From an uncultured Acetatifactor sp. (GTDB taxonomy: Bacteria > Bacillota > Clostridia > Lachnospirales > Lachnospiraceae): a stretch of 62,605 nt of DNA. Position 1 is the first letter of the stretch, and every line of letters starts with the position of its first letter. The translations under genes and the position numbers were made by a program. Location: contig CAJUGL010000013.1 of NCBI GenBank assembly GCA_910586515.1, positions 1 to 62,605 of the forward strand, in the 5' to 3' direction. Below the pieces are notes generated by a model. The model made no database searches. It worked only from the letters and a program-made list of their open reading frames with translations, and had not been told where the DNA came from. This document shows, in pieces, positions 1 through 7,426 of the stretch.

Positions 1-54
1 CTTTCCTATTCCCCGGAGCAGATACAAGCCATTTTGGAAGAAAGCGGTGAGGAA

Positions 55-576
55 ATGCTGACAAGGGAAGAAGTGAAAAACAAAATTTCAGCTTATTTGC
101 AAAGCTGCATAACAATGTCACAAGACAAAGAAACGCAAGAATTTAATTATGTATGGAAACGGAATCCAACAAAAAGCGGCTTGGCACTTGCATTGTCCGT
201 TTCCCCTCAAACACTTATTGATTATGTAAAGGGTTCTGACCGTAGGGGAAACACATACAAGCCGGAGGGAGAAAATAAAGGCAGACAGAAGATTGCAACA
301 GCAGATTTTGACCTTATCAGAAAAGCCTATATTCTCATTGAAGATTTTTATGAACAGAAACTAGGCGATAACAGAAATAATGCTGGTGTTATATTCTGGC
401 TGAATAATAAAGAAAATACACGCTGGAGCAATGAACAAGAATTTAAGTTTTCGGCAGAATCAAAGGCAGAGACTACACTTCCACCAACCCCGGAGGAAAT
501 TGCGGCGAGATACGGGAAGATTCTCACAGATGGGGAGCCGCTACAGCTTCCAGACGTGCCGGAAGTCCCAGATTAA
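55..576 (+). CDS. Putative phage terminase small subunit (DNA-packaging gp3-like)
   Basis: This 173-residue protein has the layout of gp3-type terminase small subunits. A helical N-terminal part carries the phrase KSGLALALSVSPQTL, followed by an ILIEDFYEQKL helix, the family-like tract NAGVIFWLNN near residue 118, and a Pro/Glu-rich tail. Such proteins recognise phage DNA for packaging with a large subunit, but no large subunit lies in the window. The start is uncertain. ATG 55 follows GGTGAGG closely, GTG 73 follows AAGGGAAG, and the frame stays open to base 1, so the gene could begin outside the window. It heads a run of small plus-strand genes that look mobile-element derived. Family assignment is by pattern only. 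Confidence 0.5.
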   Translation: MLTREEVKNKISAYLQSCITMSQDKETQEFNYVWKRNPTKSGLALALSVSPQTLIDYVKGSDRRGNTYKPEGENKGRQKIATADFDLIRKAYILIEDFYEQKLGDNRNNAGVIFWLNNKENTRWSNEQEFKFSAESKAETTLPPTPEEIAARYGKILTDGEPLQLPDVPEVPD

Positions 577-601
577 ATGTAAGAAAGTGAGGTATAAGAA
601 A

Positions 602-1000
602 ATGAGTAATGCAAGAATCGCAAAGTTACACACCAAAGTATTTTCCACACCACAATTCAGCAAAGAGAGGGAGCGAGCCATATCTGCATTGAGTGAAGCA
701 GATCGGGCGGCGGTATTCAATCTTGAAAGGGACTATATGGCAGGCCGCATTACAAGGGAACAGATTGCAGAAATGGCGCAAAAGGAGGGCGGAACTATGA
801 CCTATGGACAATTCAGAGCAAAAATGGATGATGATTGCAAAGGACAGCTTCAGGAATTATCACAATTTGCCAAGGGATTCCCGGAACTATATGCACAGTA
901 TCGAGAGAGATACCACCAGGAGCAGGAAGAGGAACGAAGACTTCGCAATAGGAGAATGGCAGAGGGTACATTTAAAAACAGGCCATTTGAAATTAAATAG
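602..1000 (+). CDS. Hypothetical small accessory protein, two-part
   Basis: An unrecognised 132-residue, charged, probably helical protein. ATG 602 follows GTGAGG with 9 nt spacing, the same style of ribosome site as its neighbours. Residues 1-65 (MSNARIAKLH onwards) form one part. Residues 66-132 begin MTYGQFRAK and match in pattern the protein encoded from 1054 (MTY, then an aromatic, then FPELYAQY/NPGLAALF, then a Glu/Arg-rich helix). A second, better Shine-Dalgarno sits just before residue 66, so the C-terminal part may also be made alone. No function is assigned. Such small proteins are common between packaging and replication genes of phages and integrative elements. Confidence 0.6.
   Translation: MSNARIAKLHTKVFSTPQFSKERERAISALSEADRAAVFNLERDYMAGRITREQIAEMAQKEGGTMTYGQFRAKMDDDCKGQLQELSQFAKGFPELYAQYRERYHQEQEEERRLRNRRMAEGTFKNRPFEIK
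781..799 (+). promoter_or_regulatory. Strong internal ribosome-binding site and in-frame ATG
   Basis: AAAGGAGG (781-788) lies 8 nt before an in-frame ATG at 797, inside the 602-1000 gene. Initiation here would give a 67-residue protein starting MTYGQFRAK, the same point at which the paralogous protein from 1054 starts (MTYTEWKAI). This supports, but does not prove, a nested start. Confidence 0.5.
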
Positions 1001-1010
1001 GGGGATGTAT

Positions 1011-1067
1011 ATGAATCAAACTTTAAGCGGCAGAGAGAAAGCGAAGGTTGATTATGACTTATACTGA
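1011..1067 (+). CDS. Possible 18-residue peptide ORF
   Basis: A very short frame (starts MNQTLSGREK) follows AGGGGGA by 5 nt and ends 14 nt inside the next gene (start 1054), an overlap that would couple their translation. It may be a leader peptide or chance. No similarity is recognised. Confidence 0.25.
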   Translation: MNQTLSGREKAKVDYDLY

Positions 1068-1302
1068 ATGGAAAGCAATCAAGGCAATAAGGGGAGAGGA
1101 CAACGAAAAAGTTATCAGGGACTTTGAAAGAAGCAATCCCGGACTGGCAGCATTATTCACACGAAAAGAGCGGGAAGAACAAGAAAAAATGCGCCAGATT
1201 ATGAAAGAGCCGGACAGAATGGAGCGTTGGAAACAGATTGCAAAGTCCGTATATGCGCATGACCCGGATTTTGCAGACCGTAGACGGCGAGAAGAAATGT
1301 AG
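1054..1302 (+). CDS. Hypothetical small protein, paralogue of the 797-1000 module
   Basis: An 82-residue charged protein beginning MTYTEWKAIKAIRG. ATG 1054 is chosen because GCGAAGG precedes it by about 6 nt; a TTG at 1048 is less likely. Its first roughly 50 residues follow the pattern of the C-terminal module of the preceding gene (MTY-aromatic, a middle NPGLAALF versus FPELYAQY, then a basic/acidic helix), which suggests a tandem duplication. Function unknown. Confidence 0.6.
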   Translation: MTYTEWKAIKAIRGEDNEKVIRDFERSNPGLAALFTRKEREEQEKMRQIMKEPDRMERWKQIAKSVYAHDPDFADRRRREEM

Positions 1303-1320
1303 AAAGCGAGGTAAAATATC

Positions 1321-1644
1321 ATGGAAATGGAATCTGTAAAAAACACATTGATACAAATAGTTGAACAAGCCGGAGAAAACGGCCTTACAGAGACGCAAGC
1401 GGCAATAGAGATTAGCGCAAGGCACAAGCTGGGGTATTGGAAAAGCCTTGAAGCCATTAAAAGTGTCTATCAGGATGCAGGAGTGGAGAGGACACCAGAG
1501 CACACCGGGAAAGTCATTTCTTACAGAAAGAAGCAGGAGAAGCAGCCGGAGGAATCGGTGGCGGTAAGAATTGCTAAAAAGCTGTGTGAGCGGAACATAG
1601 GCGAAAAGGGAAGAATGGATATTCTTAAACATTATATTCGATAA
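1321..1644 (+). CDS. Hypothetical protein with winged-helix-like N-terminus
   Basis: A 107-residue protein preceded by GCGAGG 9 nt upstream. Residues 5-50 (VKNTLIQIVEQAGENGLTE then TQAAIEISARH) look like a short winged-helix or MarR-like unit in which a GLTETQAA turn leads to a second helix; this is inference. The basic middle (SYRKKQEKQ) and C-terminal helix are unremarkable. It continues the co-oriented run of small accessory genes, 18 nt after the previous stop. Confidence 0.55.
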   Translation: MEMESVKNTLIQIVEQAGENGLTETQAAIEISARHKLGYWKSLEAIKSVYQDAGVERTPEHTGKVISYRKKQEKQPEESVAVRIAKKLCERNIGEKGRMDILKHYIR

Positions 1645-1658
1645 GGAGCCGGTGCAAT

Positions 1659-1778
1659 ATGGATATGAATACAGCCATTGAAAACATACTGCGGAATTAT
1701 GGCGAATTGGCAGCAGTAGACCGCCCACAGCTTGAAAACATACTTTTAGAAATCCAGACTGGCAAAATCAATCTGTAA
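1659..1778 (+). CDS. Small 39-residue hypothetical protein
   Basis: A short frame starting MDMNTAIENILRNYG with AAGGAG about 10 nt upstream of ATG 1659. It lies 14 nt after the preceding gene in the same run. Its last 33 nt overlap, tail to tail, the minus-strand Uma2 gene that ends at 1746. The overlap suggests the element ends here or was joined to unrelated DNA. No function recognised. Confidence 0.4.
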   Translation: MDMNTAIENILRNYGELAAVDRPQLENILLEIQTGKINL

Positions 1779-2297
1779 ATCTGCATAAATGCCTACCGGG
1801 ATGCGGTCATGGAATGTGTATGTTTCCACTTCAAAATGTTCTTGCTCCAAGCGGTAAACAAAAATGCGTTCCTTGTAAGGGTCTACAATCCAGTATTCCC
1901 GGACGCCTGCGTTTGCGTACAGATTCAGCTTTAGAATGTAGTCATGGCTGGAATTGCTGGGAGAAACAATTTCGATAATCCAGTCGGGGGCTCCGGTACA
2001 GCCACGGTCTGTAAGTTTGTTTTTGTCACAGATAACGCTTATGTCCGGCTCTACTATGGTTTTGCGGTCCTCCCTCAGCTTGACAGCGAACGGTGCGGGA
2101 TAGACACGGCAAGGCCAACTTTTTGATTTGAGATAGTTCCGGATAGTTCCGGAAAGCTCCATGAGTATTGTCTGGTGGATTCTTGACGGCGCCGCCTGGT
2201 TATAAATCAGGTTTCCCTCGATCAGCTCTGCCCGGACATTCTCCGGCAGATTGTAATAAGCTTCCTCGGTGTAAATCTTGGCTTGTACTAATGGCAT
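1746..2297 (-). CDS. Uma2 family (DUF820) restriction-endonuclease-like protein
   Basis: This 183-residue protein has the Uma2/DUF820 pattern: an N-terminal YNLPENVRAELIEG helix-strand, a YPAPFAVKL strand, the EPDISVICDK strand bearing the family Asp, then GAPDWIIEIVSPS and the hallmark GVREYWIVDP near residue 135. Family members adopt a PD-(D/E)XK nuclease fold but their biological role is largely unknown. ATG 2297 has a textbook AAAGGAGG site. Two more Uma2 genes occur at 50.6-51.8 kb; the 50584 copy is close in sequence (shared YPAPFAV, EPDIS, CDKNKL, GAPDW, GVREYWIVDP), so they are probably paralogues of one lineage. Confidence 0.9.
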   Translation of the reverse strand: MPLVQAKIYTEEAYYNLPENVRAELIEGNLIYNQAAPSRIHQTILMELSGTIRNYLKSKSWPCRVYPAPFAVKLREDRKTIVEPDISVICDKNKLTDRGCTGAPDWIIEIVSPSNSSHDYILKLNLYANAGVREYWIVDPYKERIFVYRLEQEHFEVETYTFHDRIPVGIYADLQIDFASLDF

Positions 2298-2329
2298 ATT
2301 AGACCTCCTTTAAAAATTTGGTTGAAAAG

Positions 2330-2418
2330 TTACGGATTCAGTAATTTTGATTTCTGTGCGTTATATTCGTCCTCGGTTATGGCTCCGGCATAGTTACTTG
2401 AATTTTTCAAGAATCGGA
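2330..2418 (-). pseudogene. Remnant of a SHOCT-domain gene
   Basis: In the frame shifted from the HTH gene's end, the minus strand reads IRFLKNSSNYAGAITEDEYN, then AQKSKLLNP and a stop. This matches the short C-terminal SHOCT domain (consensus around GaITeeEyeakKakLL). The fragment overlaps the last codons of the HTH gene and has no start or body of its own. It is probably the tail left after a deletion that fused it to the HTH gene. Confidence 0.5.
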
Positions 2419-2669
2419 TGATCAACTTTTGCTTTGCTTGAATCTTTTACATCATCAATCGTATAGCGTATTTTTTGGCCATCCTCAAACTCGACATACA
2501 TAGTGCATCCGACAAAATCAAAGATTTTCAGTAAATCAGAAACAGAAAAGACATCTCTGGAAAACTTGTTTCTCACACTCTGCACTGGTATTCCGAGACA
2601 AGCTGCTAATTCTGCAGGTTTACGCTCTGCGATATTAAGAACAGCTTTTGTTTTACTTGCTACTGACAT
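2394..2669 (-). CDS. Small HTH (XRE-like) protein of mobile-element type
   Basis: A 91-residue protein. Residues 1-50 (KTKAVLNIAERKPAELAACLG, turn, QSVRNKFSRD) form a helix-turn-helix like that of small Cro/CI-type regulators common in clostridial integrative elements. The remaining residues form strands (CTMYVEFEDGQKIRYTIDD). GCGAGG precedes the ATG. The promoter (2709-2737) contains a palindrome in its spacer, which suggests control by this or another regulator. The C-terminal codons overlap a SHOCT-domain remnant. Confidence 0.75.
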   Translation of the reverse strand: MSVASKTKAVLNIAERKPAELAACLGIPVQSVRNKFSRDVFSVSDLLKIFDFVGCTMYVEFEDGQKIRYTIDDVKDSSKAKVDHPILEKFK

Positions 2670-2708
2670 TATGGGTACCTCGCTTTCAATAGTTTGTCTT
2701 GTGCCTTT

Positions 2709-2737
2709 AGTATATCCTAGTCGGATACAAAATGCAA
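2709..2737 (-). promoter_or_regulatory. Promoter of the small HTH gene
   Basis: On the minus strand, TTGCAT (2737-2732) and TATACT (2714-2709) are separated by 17 nt. The palindrome TATCC-N5-GGATA (2713-2727) fills the spacer and overlaps the -10 box, so a bound repressor would block this promoter. Confidence 0.6.
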
Positions 2738-2835
2738 GTAAACACCAAAAATATATCCGATAACATTATAAAAACACTTGACATACATAACGATATAATA
2801 TAATCACAAGAACAAAAACATATCTAAAACGGATA
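2713..2835. promoter_or_regulatory. Cluster of TATCC-N5-GGATA operator-like sites
   Basis: Three related sites are visible: TATCCTAGTCGGATA at 2713-2727, a compact TATCCGATA near 2755-2763, and TATCTAAAACGGATA at 2821-2835. They bracket two opposed promoter-like sequences. This is the layout of a regulator-controlled divergent region, although no convincing gene follows on the plus side. Confidence 0.5.
2778..2804 (+). promoter_or_regulatory. Orphan plus-strand promoter-like sequence
   Basis: TTGACA at 2778-2783 and TATAAT at 2799-2804 are separated by 15 nt, shorter than ideal. It points towards 2866 onward, where only weak frames exist before the convergent XRE gene. It may be the promoter of a gene lost by deletion. 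Confidence 0.35.
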
Positions 2836-2903
2836 TAAAGCGAGCTAAAGTAGACGGGAGTACCGTTGTTATCCAGAGAATTCTCATCAGGTGAAATAGA
2901 AAT

Positions 2904-2977
2904 GGCTCACGAAAGGGACGGCGGGTCTGCATATCATCCTTTCGTGAGCCGGAGACCGGCAGTCTTTACGGACTGCC
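2904..2977. terminator. Tandem hairpins downstream of the repeat-bearing XRE gene
   Basis: A perfect 13-bp inverted repeat (GGCTCACGAAAGG at 2904-2916 with its complement at 2938-2950, 21-nt loop) is followed by a 7-bp hairpin GGCAGTC/GACTGCC at 2958-2977. They lie just past the stop of the minus-strand gene ending at 2986. There is only a weak T-rich tract, so termination is probable but not certain. Confidence 0.45.
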
Positions 2978-2985
2978 AGTGTAAA

Positions 2986-4152
2986 TTACAGGAAGGGAGA
3001 GAAGGTCTGCAGGGCACCCAGATTCTGGCTTTTCATGAGTGCCTCGGCCATTTCCTGTAAAGTTTTCTGTGACAGGAAGGGCGCCAGCCCCATGATGCCG
3101 GACATATCCGTGCCCGGAACGGCATTTTTGACCAGATGATCCAAGGTGCTCTCGCTCAGGAAGGGAGCCAGTCCCACCAGGCCGTTCAGGCCGCTTACGG
3201 AAGGGATCTCGCATGCCAGCCAGTCCAGCGTCTCCTGAGACAGGAAGGGGGCAAGCCCTATGATGCCGTACAGATCGGTGTCCAGATCTGCGTTTTTGAC
3301 CAGATAGTCCAGGGTATCTTTGTTTATGAAAGGAGCCAGTCCCGTCAGTCTCGTAAGGCCGCCCGCAGGGGGAATCTTGTGTGCCAGCCAATCCAGCGTC
3401 TCCTGAGACAGGAAGGGGGCAAGCCCTATGATGCCGTACAGATCGGTGTCCAGATCTGCGTTTTTGACCAGATAGTCCAGGGTATCTTTGTTTATGAAAG
3501 GAGCCAGTCCCGTCAGTCTCGTAAGGCTGCCCGCAGGGGGAATTTTGTGTGCCAGCCAATCCAGCGTCTCCTGAGACAGGAACGGAGCCAGGCATACGAT
3601 GCCGGACATGTCCGCTTCGGGATCGGAATTTTTGACCAGGGAGTCCAGGGCGTCTCTGCTCAGGAAAGGAGCCAAACCGGCCAGTTCTGACAGGCTGTCC
3701 ACATGGGCTCTTTTTGCCAGGTCATCCAGATACTCGCTGCCCAAAAAGGGCGCCAGTCCTGTGATGGCGGACAGATTGACTTTCTCTTTCTCCTGGCTCT
3801 TCAGGTTGTCGTCCACCAGCCGCTCCACGTCAGCGGGGGGAAGGATAGGGGCGAATTCCTGAATCTCTTCCATAGTGACCGGCTCGTCCACGTCTTCCGC
3901 GGATTCGTCTTTCTGGATGATGCGGTTCAACGTCCTGAAGTCGCTTTCCGAGCTCAGGAGTTCGTTCATGCTGAGGTTCAGGATTTGACAGAGTTGTTCT
4001 AATTTGGAGATATCCGGACAGGATGAGCCCCGTTCCCAGTTGGAGACGGCCTGGTAGCTGACTTCCATGGCGTCTGCCAAGTTCATCTGTGTCATGTTTT
4101 GGGATATTCTCGCTTCTTTGATTTTGTGTGCTACTTTCATGGTGTCGAACAT
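2986..4152 (-). CDS. XRE-family regulator with nine or more C-terminal 28-residue repeats
   Basis: A 388-residue protein. Residues 7-65 are a clear XRE/Cro HTH (IKEARISQNMTQMNLADAM, then VSYQAVSNWERGSSCPDISK). An acidic linker follows, then from about residue 132 to the end nine units of about 28 residues. Each unit starts (G/C)LAPF(L/I), continues with a short helix such as SQETLDWLAHK or NKDTLDYLVKN, then a variable turn. A degenerate unit (residues 99-131) precedes them and a stub TFSPFL ends the protein. Two alternating unit types form 56-residue pairs, encoded by a near-identical 168-bp tandem duplication. The repeats look like an alpha-solenoid that could bind a protein or peptide; I do not recognise the family. 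ATG 4152 follows AAAGGAG. Confidence 0.85.
   Translation of the reverse strand: MFDTMKVAHKIKEARISQNMTQMNLADAMEVSYQAVSNWERGSSCPDISKLEQLCQILNLSMNELLSSESDFRTLNRIIQKDESAEDVDEPVTMEEIQEFAPILPPADVERLVDDNLKSQEKEKVNLSAITGLAPFLGSEYLDDLAKRAHVDSLSELAGLAPFLSRDALDSLVKNSDPEADMSGIVCLAPFLSQETLDWLAHKIPPAGSLTRLTGLAPFINKDTLDYLVKNADLDTDLYGIIGLAPFLSQETLDWLAHKIPPAGGLTRLTGLAPFINKDTLDYLVKNADLDTDLYGIIGLAPFLSQETLDWLACEIPSVSGLNGLVGLAPFLSESTLDHLVKNAVPGTDMSGIMGLAPFLSQKTLQEMAEALMKSQNLGALQTFSPFL
3224..3559 (-). repeat. 168-bp tandem duplication inside the XRE regulator
   Basis: Bases 3224-3391 and 3392-3559 are nearly identical; I see a few substitutions, for example around GGCCGCCCGC versus GGCTGCCCGC. A third partial copy starts at 3560. 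The unit encodes exactly two 28-residue repeats and keeps the frame, indicating recent expansion. Confidence 0.85.
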
Positions 4153-4587
4153 GATTTTCTCCTTTCTTCTTGGTGCTGTGGTGATGTTTTTGGGGGCATC
4201 GCCAGCAGCGTTTTTGTGCGGTACCTGCCCTGCTGTCTGTGGCGGGGCGCTGTGTCGGAAGATGCCTGGTGGTTCCGGTATGGCATCTGTCCTATGGTTA
4301 GTCGGCCGACCTTACGATTTCAGTATACCCGATTGGGGCTGAATTGGGAATAAAGAGATGCTTGAGTGAGGATTTTGGGGAACTGCCTGGGGCGGAGGAT
4401 GAGAATCTGAGATTTTGGAGGTGTGCTGACCTTGAAAAGGCGGTGTTTTGGGACAACTCAAGCGGCGGTTGAGACTGGAGTATGCCCTGCGGTGAACTGC
4501 GCACAGCGGAGGAAAATGAGGAAACATGCCGTACAGAGGATTGAATGCGGAAAAAGATTTGTGACGGATATTGAATTAAAAAGTCCT
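4153..4587. other. Gap with no supported gene
   Basis: About 430 bases between the XRE gene and the mutS promoter. Short frames on both strands have no credible ribosome site or recognisable protein pattern. Apart from the ribosome site of the XRE gene at its left end I see nothing definite. Confidence 0.5.
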
Positions 4588-4644
4588 TTTACATTCCCAA
4601 CATTTTGTGCTAAAATAATTGCGGATGTACCAGTCATGGTACAT
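4588..4644 (+). promoter_or_regulatory. mutS promoter with palindrome at the start of the leader
   Basis: TTTACA (4588-4593) and TAAAAT (4611-4616) are 17 nt apart. The expected transcript starts at a perfect 8-bp inverted repeat ATGTACCA-GTCA-TGGTACAT (4625-4644), which could be an operator or a 5' stabilising hairpin. Confidence 0.6.
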
Positions 4645-4696
4645 TCGCCTTATTGTTATGCCTAATACAAAAGCGATAGAACAGGAGCGATGCCAC

Positions 4697-7369
4697 ATGA
4701 CGGAACAGATTCCCGTTGCAGAACTGACGCCTATGATGCAGCAATATATAGAAACCAAAAAGCAATATACGGACTGCATCCTTTTTTATCGGCTGGGAGA
4801 TTTCTATGAGATGTTTTTTGAGGATGCCCTGACTGTGTCCAAAGAATTGGAAATCACCCTCACCGGAAAATCCTGCGGACTGGAGGAGAGAGCTCCCATG
4901 TGCGGAGTTCCCTACCACGCGGTGGAGGGATATTTGACTAAATTGGTCAATAAAGGATACAAGGTGGCCATCTGCGAGCAGGTAGAGGACCCCAAGCTTG
5001 CCAGGGGACTGGTCAAACGGGAAGTCATCCGGATTGTGACGCCCGGCACTAATTTAAATCTTCAGTCTCTGGAAGAGTCCAAAAACAATTTCCTTCTGTG
5101 CGTTGCCTATACGCCTACGAAAATCGGAATCTCCGCTGCGGATGTCACCACAGGAGATTATTATCTGACGGAGGTGGAGGACTTAAAAAAGCTTAATGAC
5201 GAGCTGATGAAATATGAACCGTCGGAGGTTATCTGCAACGAGGCCTTCCTGGTCAGCGGCTTTGACATTGAAGGTCTGCGGGGAAAATATCATATCTCCG
5301 TCAATGCCGTGGAACCTCATCTGTTTGACGATGACGGCTGCAGACGGCTGCTTCGGGGACATTTTAAAGTAAATACCCTGGCAGGGCTGGGGGTGGAAGA
5401 CTTTCCCACAGGGGTAACTGCCGCGGGAGCGCTTTTGAAGTATCTCTATGATACCCAGAAAACGGATTTGGCCCATTTGACCCATCTGTATCCTTATATG
5501 ACCAATAAATACATGCTGCTGGACAGTTCTACCAGACGAAATCTGGAGCTGACGGAGACTCTTCGGGAGAAGCAGAAGAGGGGGTCCCTGCTTTGGGTGC
5601 TGGACAAAACGAAAACGGCCATGGGCGCCCGCCTGCTGCGAAGCATGCTGGAACAGCCTTTGATTGATAAAGCGGAGATGGAAAAGCGCCTGGATGCTCT
5701 GGCGGAACTGAGCGCGGACAGTGTTTCCAGGGATGAGATCCGGGAATATCTGAATCCGGTCTATGATTTGGAAAGGCTTTTGAGCAAGGTCACCTACAAG
5801 ACGGCCAATCCAAGGGATTTTATTGCCTTCCGCAATTCTCTGGAGATGCTTCCTGCGGTCAAGACCGTGCTGGAGGGGTTTTCCGGACAGGAAATGACGG
5901 ATATCCGTGAGAATATGGACAGTCTTCAGGACATTTATCAGCTGATCTCTGCTTCCATAGAGGATGACCCGCCCGTTACGATACGGGAGGGCGGCATGAT
6001 CAGAGACGGGTTCGACGAGACTGTGGACAGGCTCAGGAGCGCAAAACGGGACGGAAAGCAGTGGCTGGCTGAATTGGAAGAGCAGGACCGGGAGCGGACG
6101 GGCATTAAGAACCTTAAGATTAAATATAACAAGGTATTCGGTTATTATTTTGAGGTAACTAATTCCTATAAAAACCAGGTGCCGGAGGATTATATCCGCA
6201 AGCAGACTTTGGCAAATGCGGAACGGTATACCACTCCGCGTTTAAAGGAGTTAGAGGACACTATCCTGAATGCGGAGGACAAGCTGACCACTCTGGAATA
6301 CGACATCTTCTGCAGAATCCGGGATTCTATCGCCATGGAGCTGAACCGGATACAGACTACGGCAAAGGCTCTGGCCAGGCTGGATGTATATGCTTCCCTT
6401 TCCCTGGTATCCGAGCGCAACCATTATGTGCGGCCGGCGCTCAATGAAAAGGGGCTCATTGACATCAAAGACGGCAGGCATCCGGTGGTGGAACAGATGA
6501 TCGAAGGGGACATGTTTATCGCAAACGATACCTACCTGGATAACGGCAGGCACTGCATCAGCGTCATCACCGGTCCCAATATGGCAGGTAAATCCACCTA
6601 TATGCGCCAGACCGCTTTGATCGTGCTGATGGCTCAGATCGGATGTTTTGTGCCGGCGAAAAGCGCTAATATCGGGGTGGTGGACAGGATTTTTACCAGA
6701 GTCGGGGCATCAGACGATCTGGCCAGCGGGCAGTCAACCTTTATGGTGGAGATGAACGAGGTGGCCAATATCCTGCGGAATGCCACGGCCGACAGCCTGC
6801 TGATTCTGGACGAAATCGGCAGGGGGACATCTACCTTCGACGGGCTCAGCATCGCCTGGGCTGTCATCGAACATATCAGCAATCGAAAGCTCCTGGGCGC
6901 AAAGACTCTTTTCGCCACCCATTACCATGAGCTGACGGAGCTGGAAGGAAAGATGCATAATGTGAATAACTACTGTATTGCCGTTAAGGAACGGGGAGAC
7001 GACATTGTATTTCTGCGCAAGATCATCAAGGGCGGCGCGGACAAAAGCTATGGCATACAGGTGGCTAAACTGGCCGGAGTGCCGGACATGGTCATTGACC
7101 GGGCAAAAGAAATCGTGGAACAGCTCACTGACAATGACATCACTGAGAAAATCCAGAATATCACCGTGGAGGTAAAGGAGGGCAAGACAAAAAAACAGCC
7201 TCCTCTGGACGAGATGGAGCTGTCTCAAATGTCCCTTTTCGACACGGTTAAGGACGAGGATGTGCTGAAAGAGCTGATGGATGTGGAAGTGAACACACTG
7301 GCTCCCATTGATGCGCTCAACGTGCTCTACCGTCTGCAGAATAAGCTGAAAAATCGATGGAAGGGATAG
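4697..7369 (+). CDS. mutS: DNA mismatch repair protein MutS
   Basis: MutS recognises mismatches and recruits MutL. In this 890-residue protein the mismatch-reading Phe-x-Glu lies in GDFYEMF (F36, E38), and the ATPase has Walker A GPNMAGKST at about 626 and Walker B LLILDEIGRGTS with D705/E706, followed by the FATHYHEL switch. ATG 4697 is preferred because AGGAG lies 9 nt upstream and translation begins with the usual MTEQ...LTPMMQQY start; in-frame ATGs at 4619-4658 would add an unconserved extension. mutL follows 57 nt downstream in the same direction, so they form a repair operon. Length is normal for MutS1. Confidence 0.97.
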   Translation: MTEQIPVAELTPMMQQYIETKKQYTDCILFYRLGDFYEMFFEDALTVSKELEITLTGKSCGLEERAPMCGVPYHAVEGYLTKLVNKGYKVAICEQVEDPKLARGLVKREVIRIVTPGTNLNLQSLEESKNNFLLCVAYTPTKIGISAADVTTGDYYLTEVEDLKKLNDELMKYEPSEVICNEAFLVSGFDIEGLRGKYHISVNAVEPHLFDDDGCRRLLRGHFKVNTLAGLGVEDFPTGVTAAGALLKYLYDTQKTDLAHLTHLYPYMTNKYMLLDSSTRRNLELTETLREKQKRGSLLWVLDKTKTAMGARLLRSMLEQPLIDKAEMEKRLDALAELSADSVSRDEIREYLNPVYDLERLLSKVTYKTANPRDFIAFRNSLEMLPAVKTVLEGFSGQEMTDIRENMDSLQDIYQLISASIEDDPPVTIREGGMIRDGFDETVDRLRSAKRDGKQWLAELEEQDRERTGIKNLKIKYNKVFGYYFEVTNSYKNQVPEDYIRKQTLANAERYTTPRLKELEDTILNAEDKLTTLEYDIFCRIRDSIAMELNRIQTTAKALARLDVYASLSLVSERNHYVRPALNEKGLIDIKDGRHPVVEQMIEGDMFIANDTYLDNGRHCISVITGPNMAGKSTYMRQTALIVLMAQIGCFVPAKSANIGVVDRIFTRVGASDDLASGQSTFMVEMNEVANILRNATADSLLILDEIGRGTSTFDGLSIAWAVIEHISNRKLLGAKTLFATHYHELTELEGKMHNVNNYCIAVKERGDDIVFLRKIIKGGADKSYGIQVAKLAGVPDMVIDRAKEIVEQLTDNDITEKIQNITVEVKEGKTKKQPPLDEMELSQMSLFDTVKDEDVLKELMDVEVNTLAPIDALNVLYRLQNKLKNRWKG

Positions 7370-7426
7370 CAGAATTTGCAGGGAAGAGAACATAATTTAT
7401 ACCAAAACAGGAAAACGGGTGAAGAA

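Noticed and set aside
2866..3060. A 64-residue plus-strand gene served by the 2778 promoter
   Set aside because: It starts with TTG without ribosome site, runs through two hairpins and ends inside the XRE gene.
3224..3573. Direct repeats as a CRISPR or transposon array
   Set aside because: They are contiguous without spacers and keep the reading frame of the XRE protein.
2966..3595. A 209-residue antisense frame over the repeat region of the XRE regulator
   Set aside because: It is a shadow created by the 84-bp periodicity; its repeats mirror the coding repeats, and it has no conserved pattern or ribosome site.
4067..4665. Short frames in the gap before mutS
   Set aside because: None has a ribosome site, conserved pattern or sensible composition, and several overlap the XRE gene or the mutS promoter.
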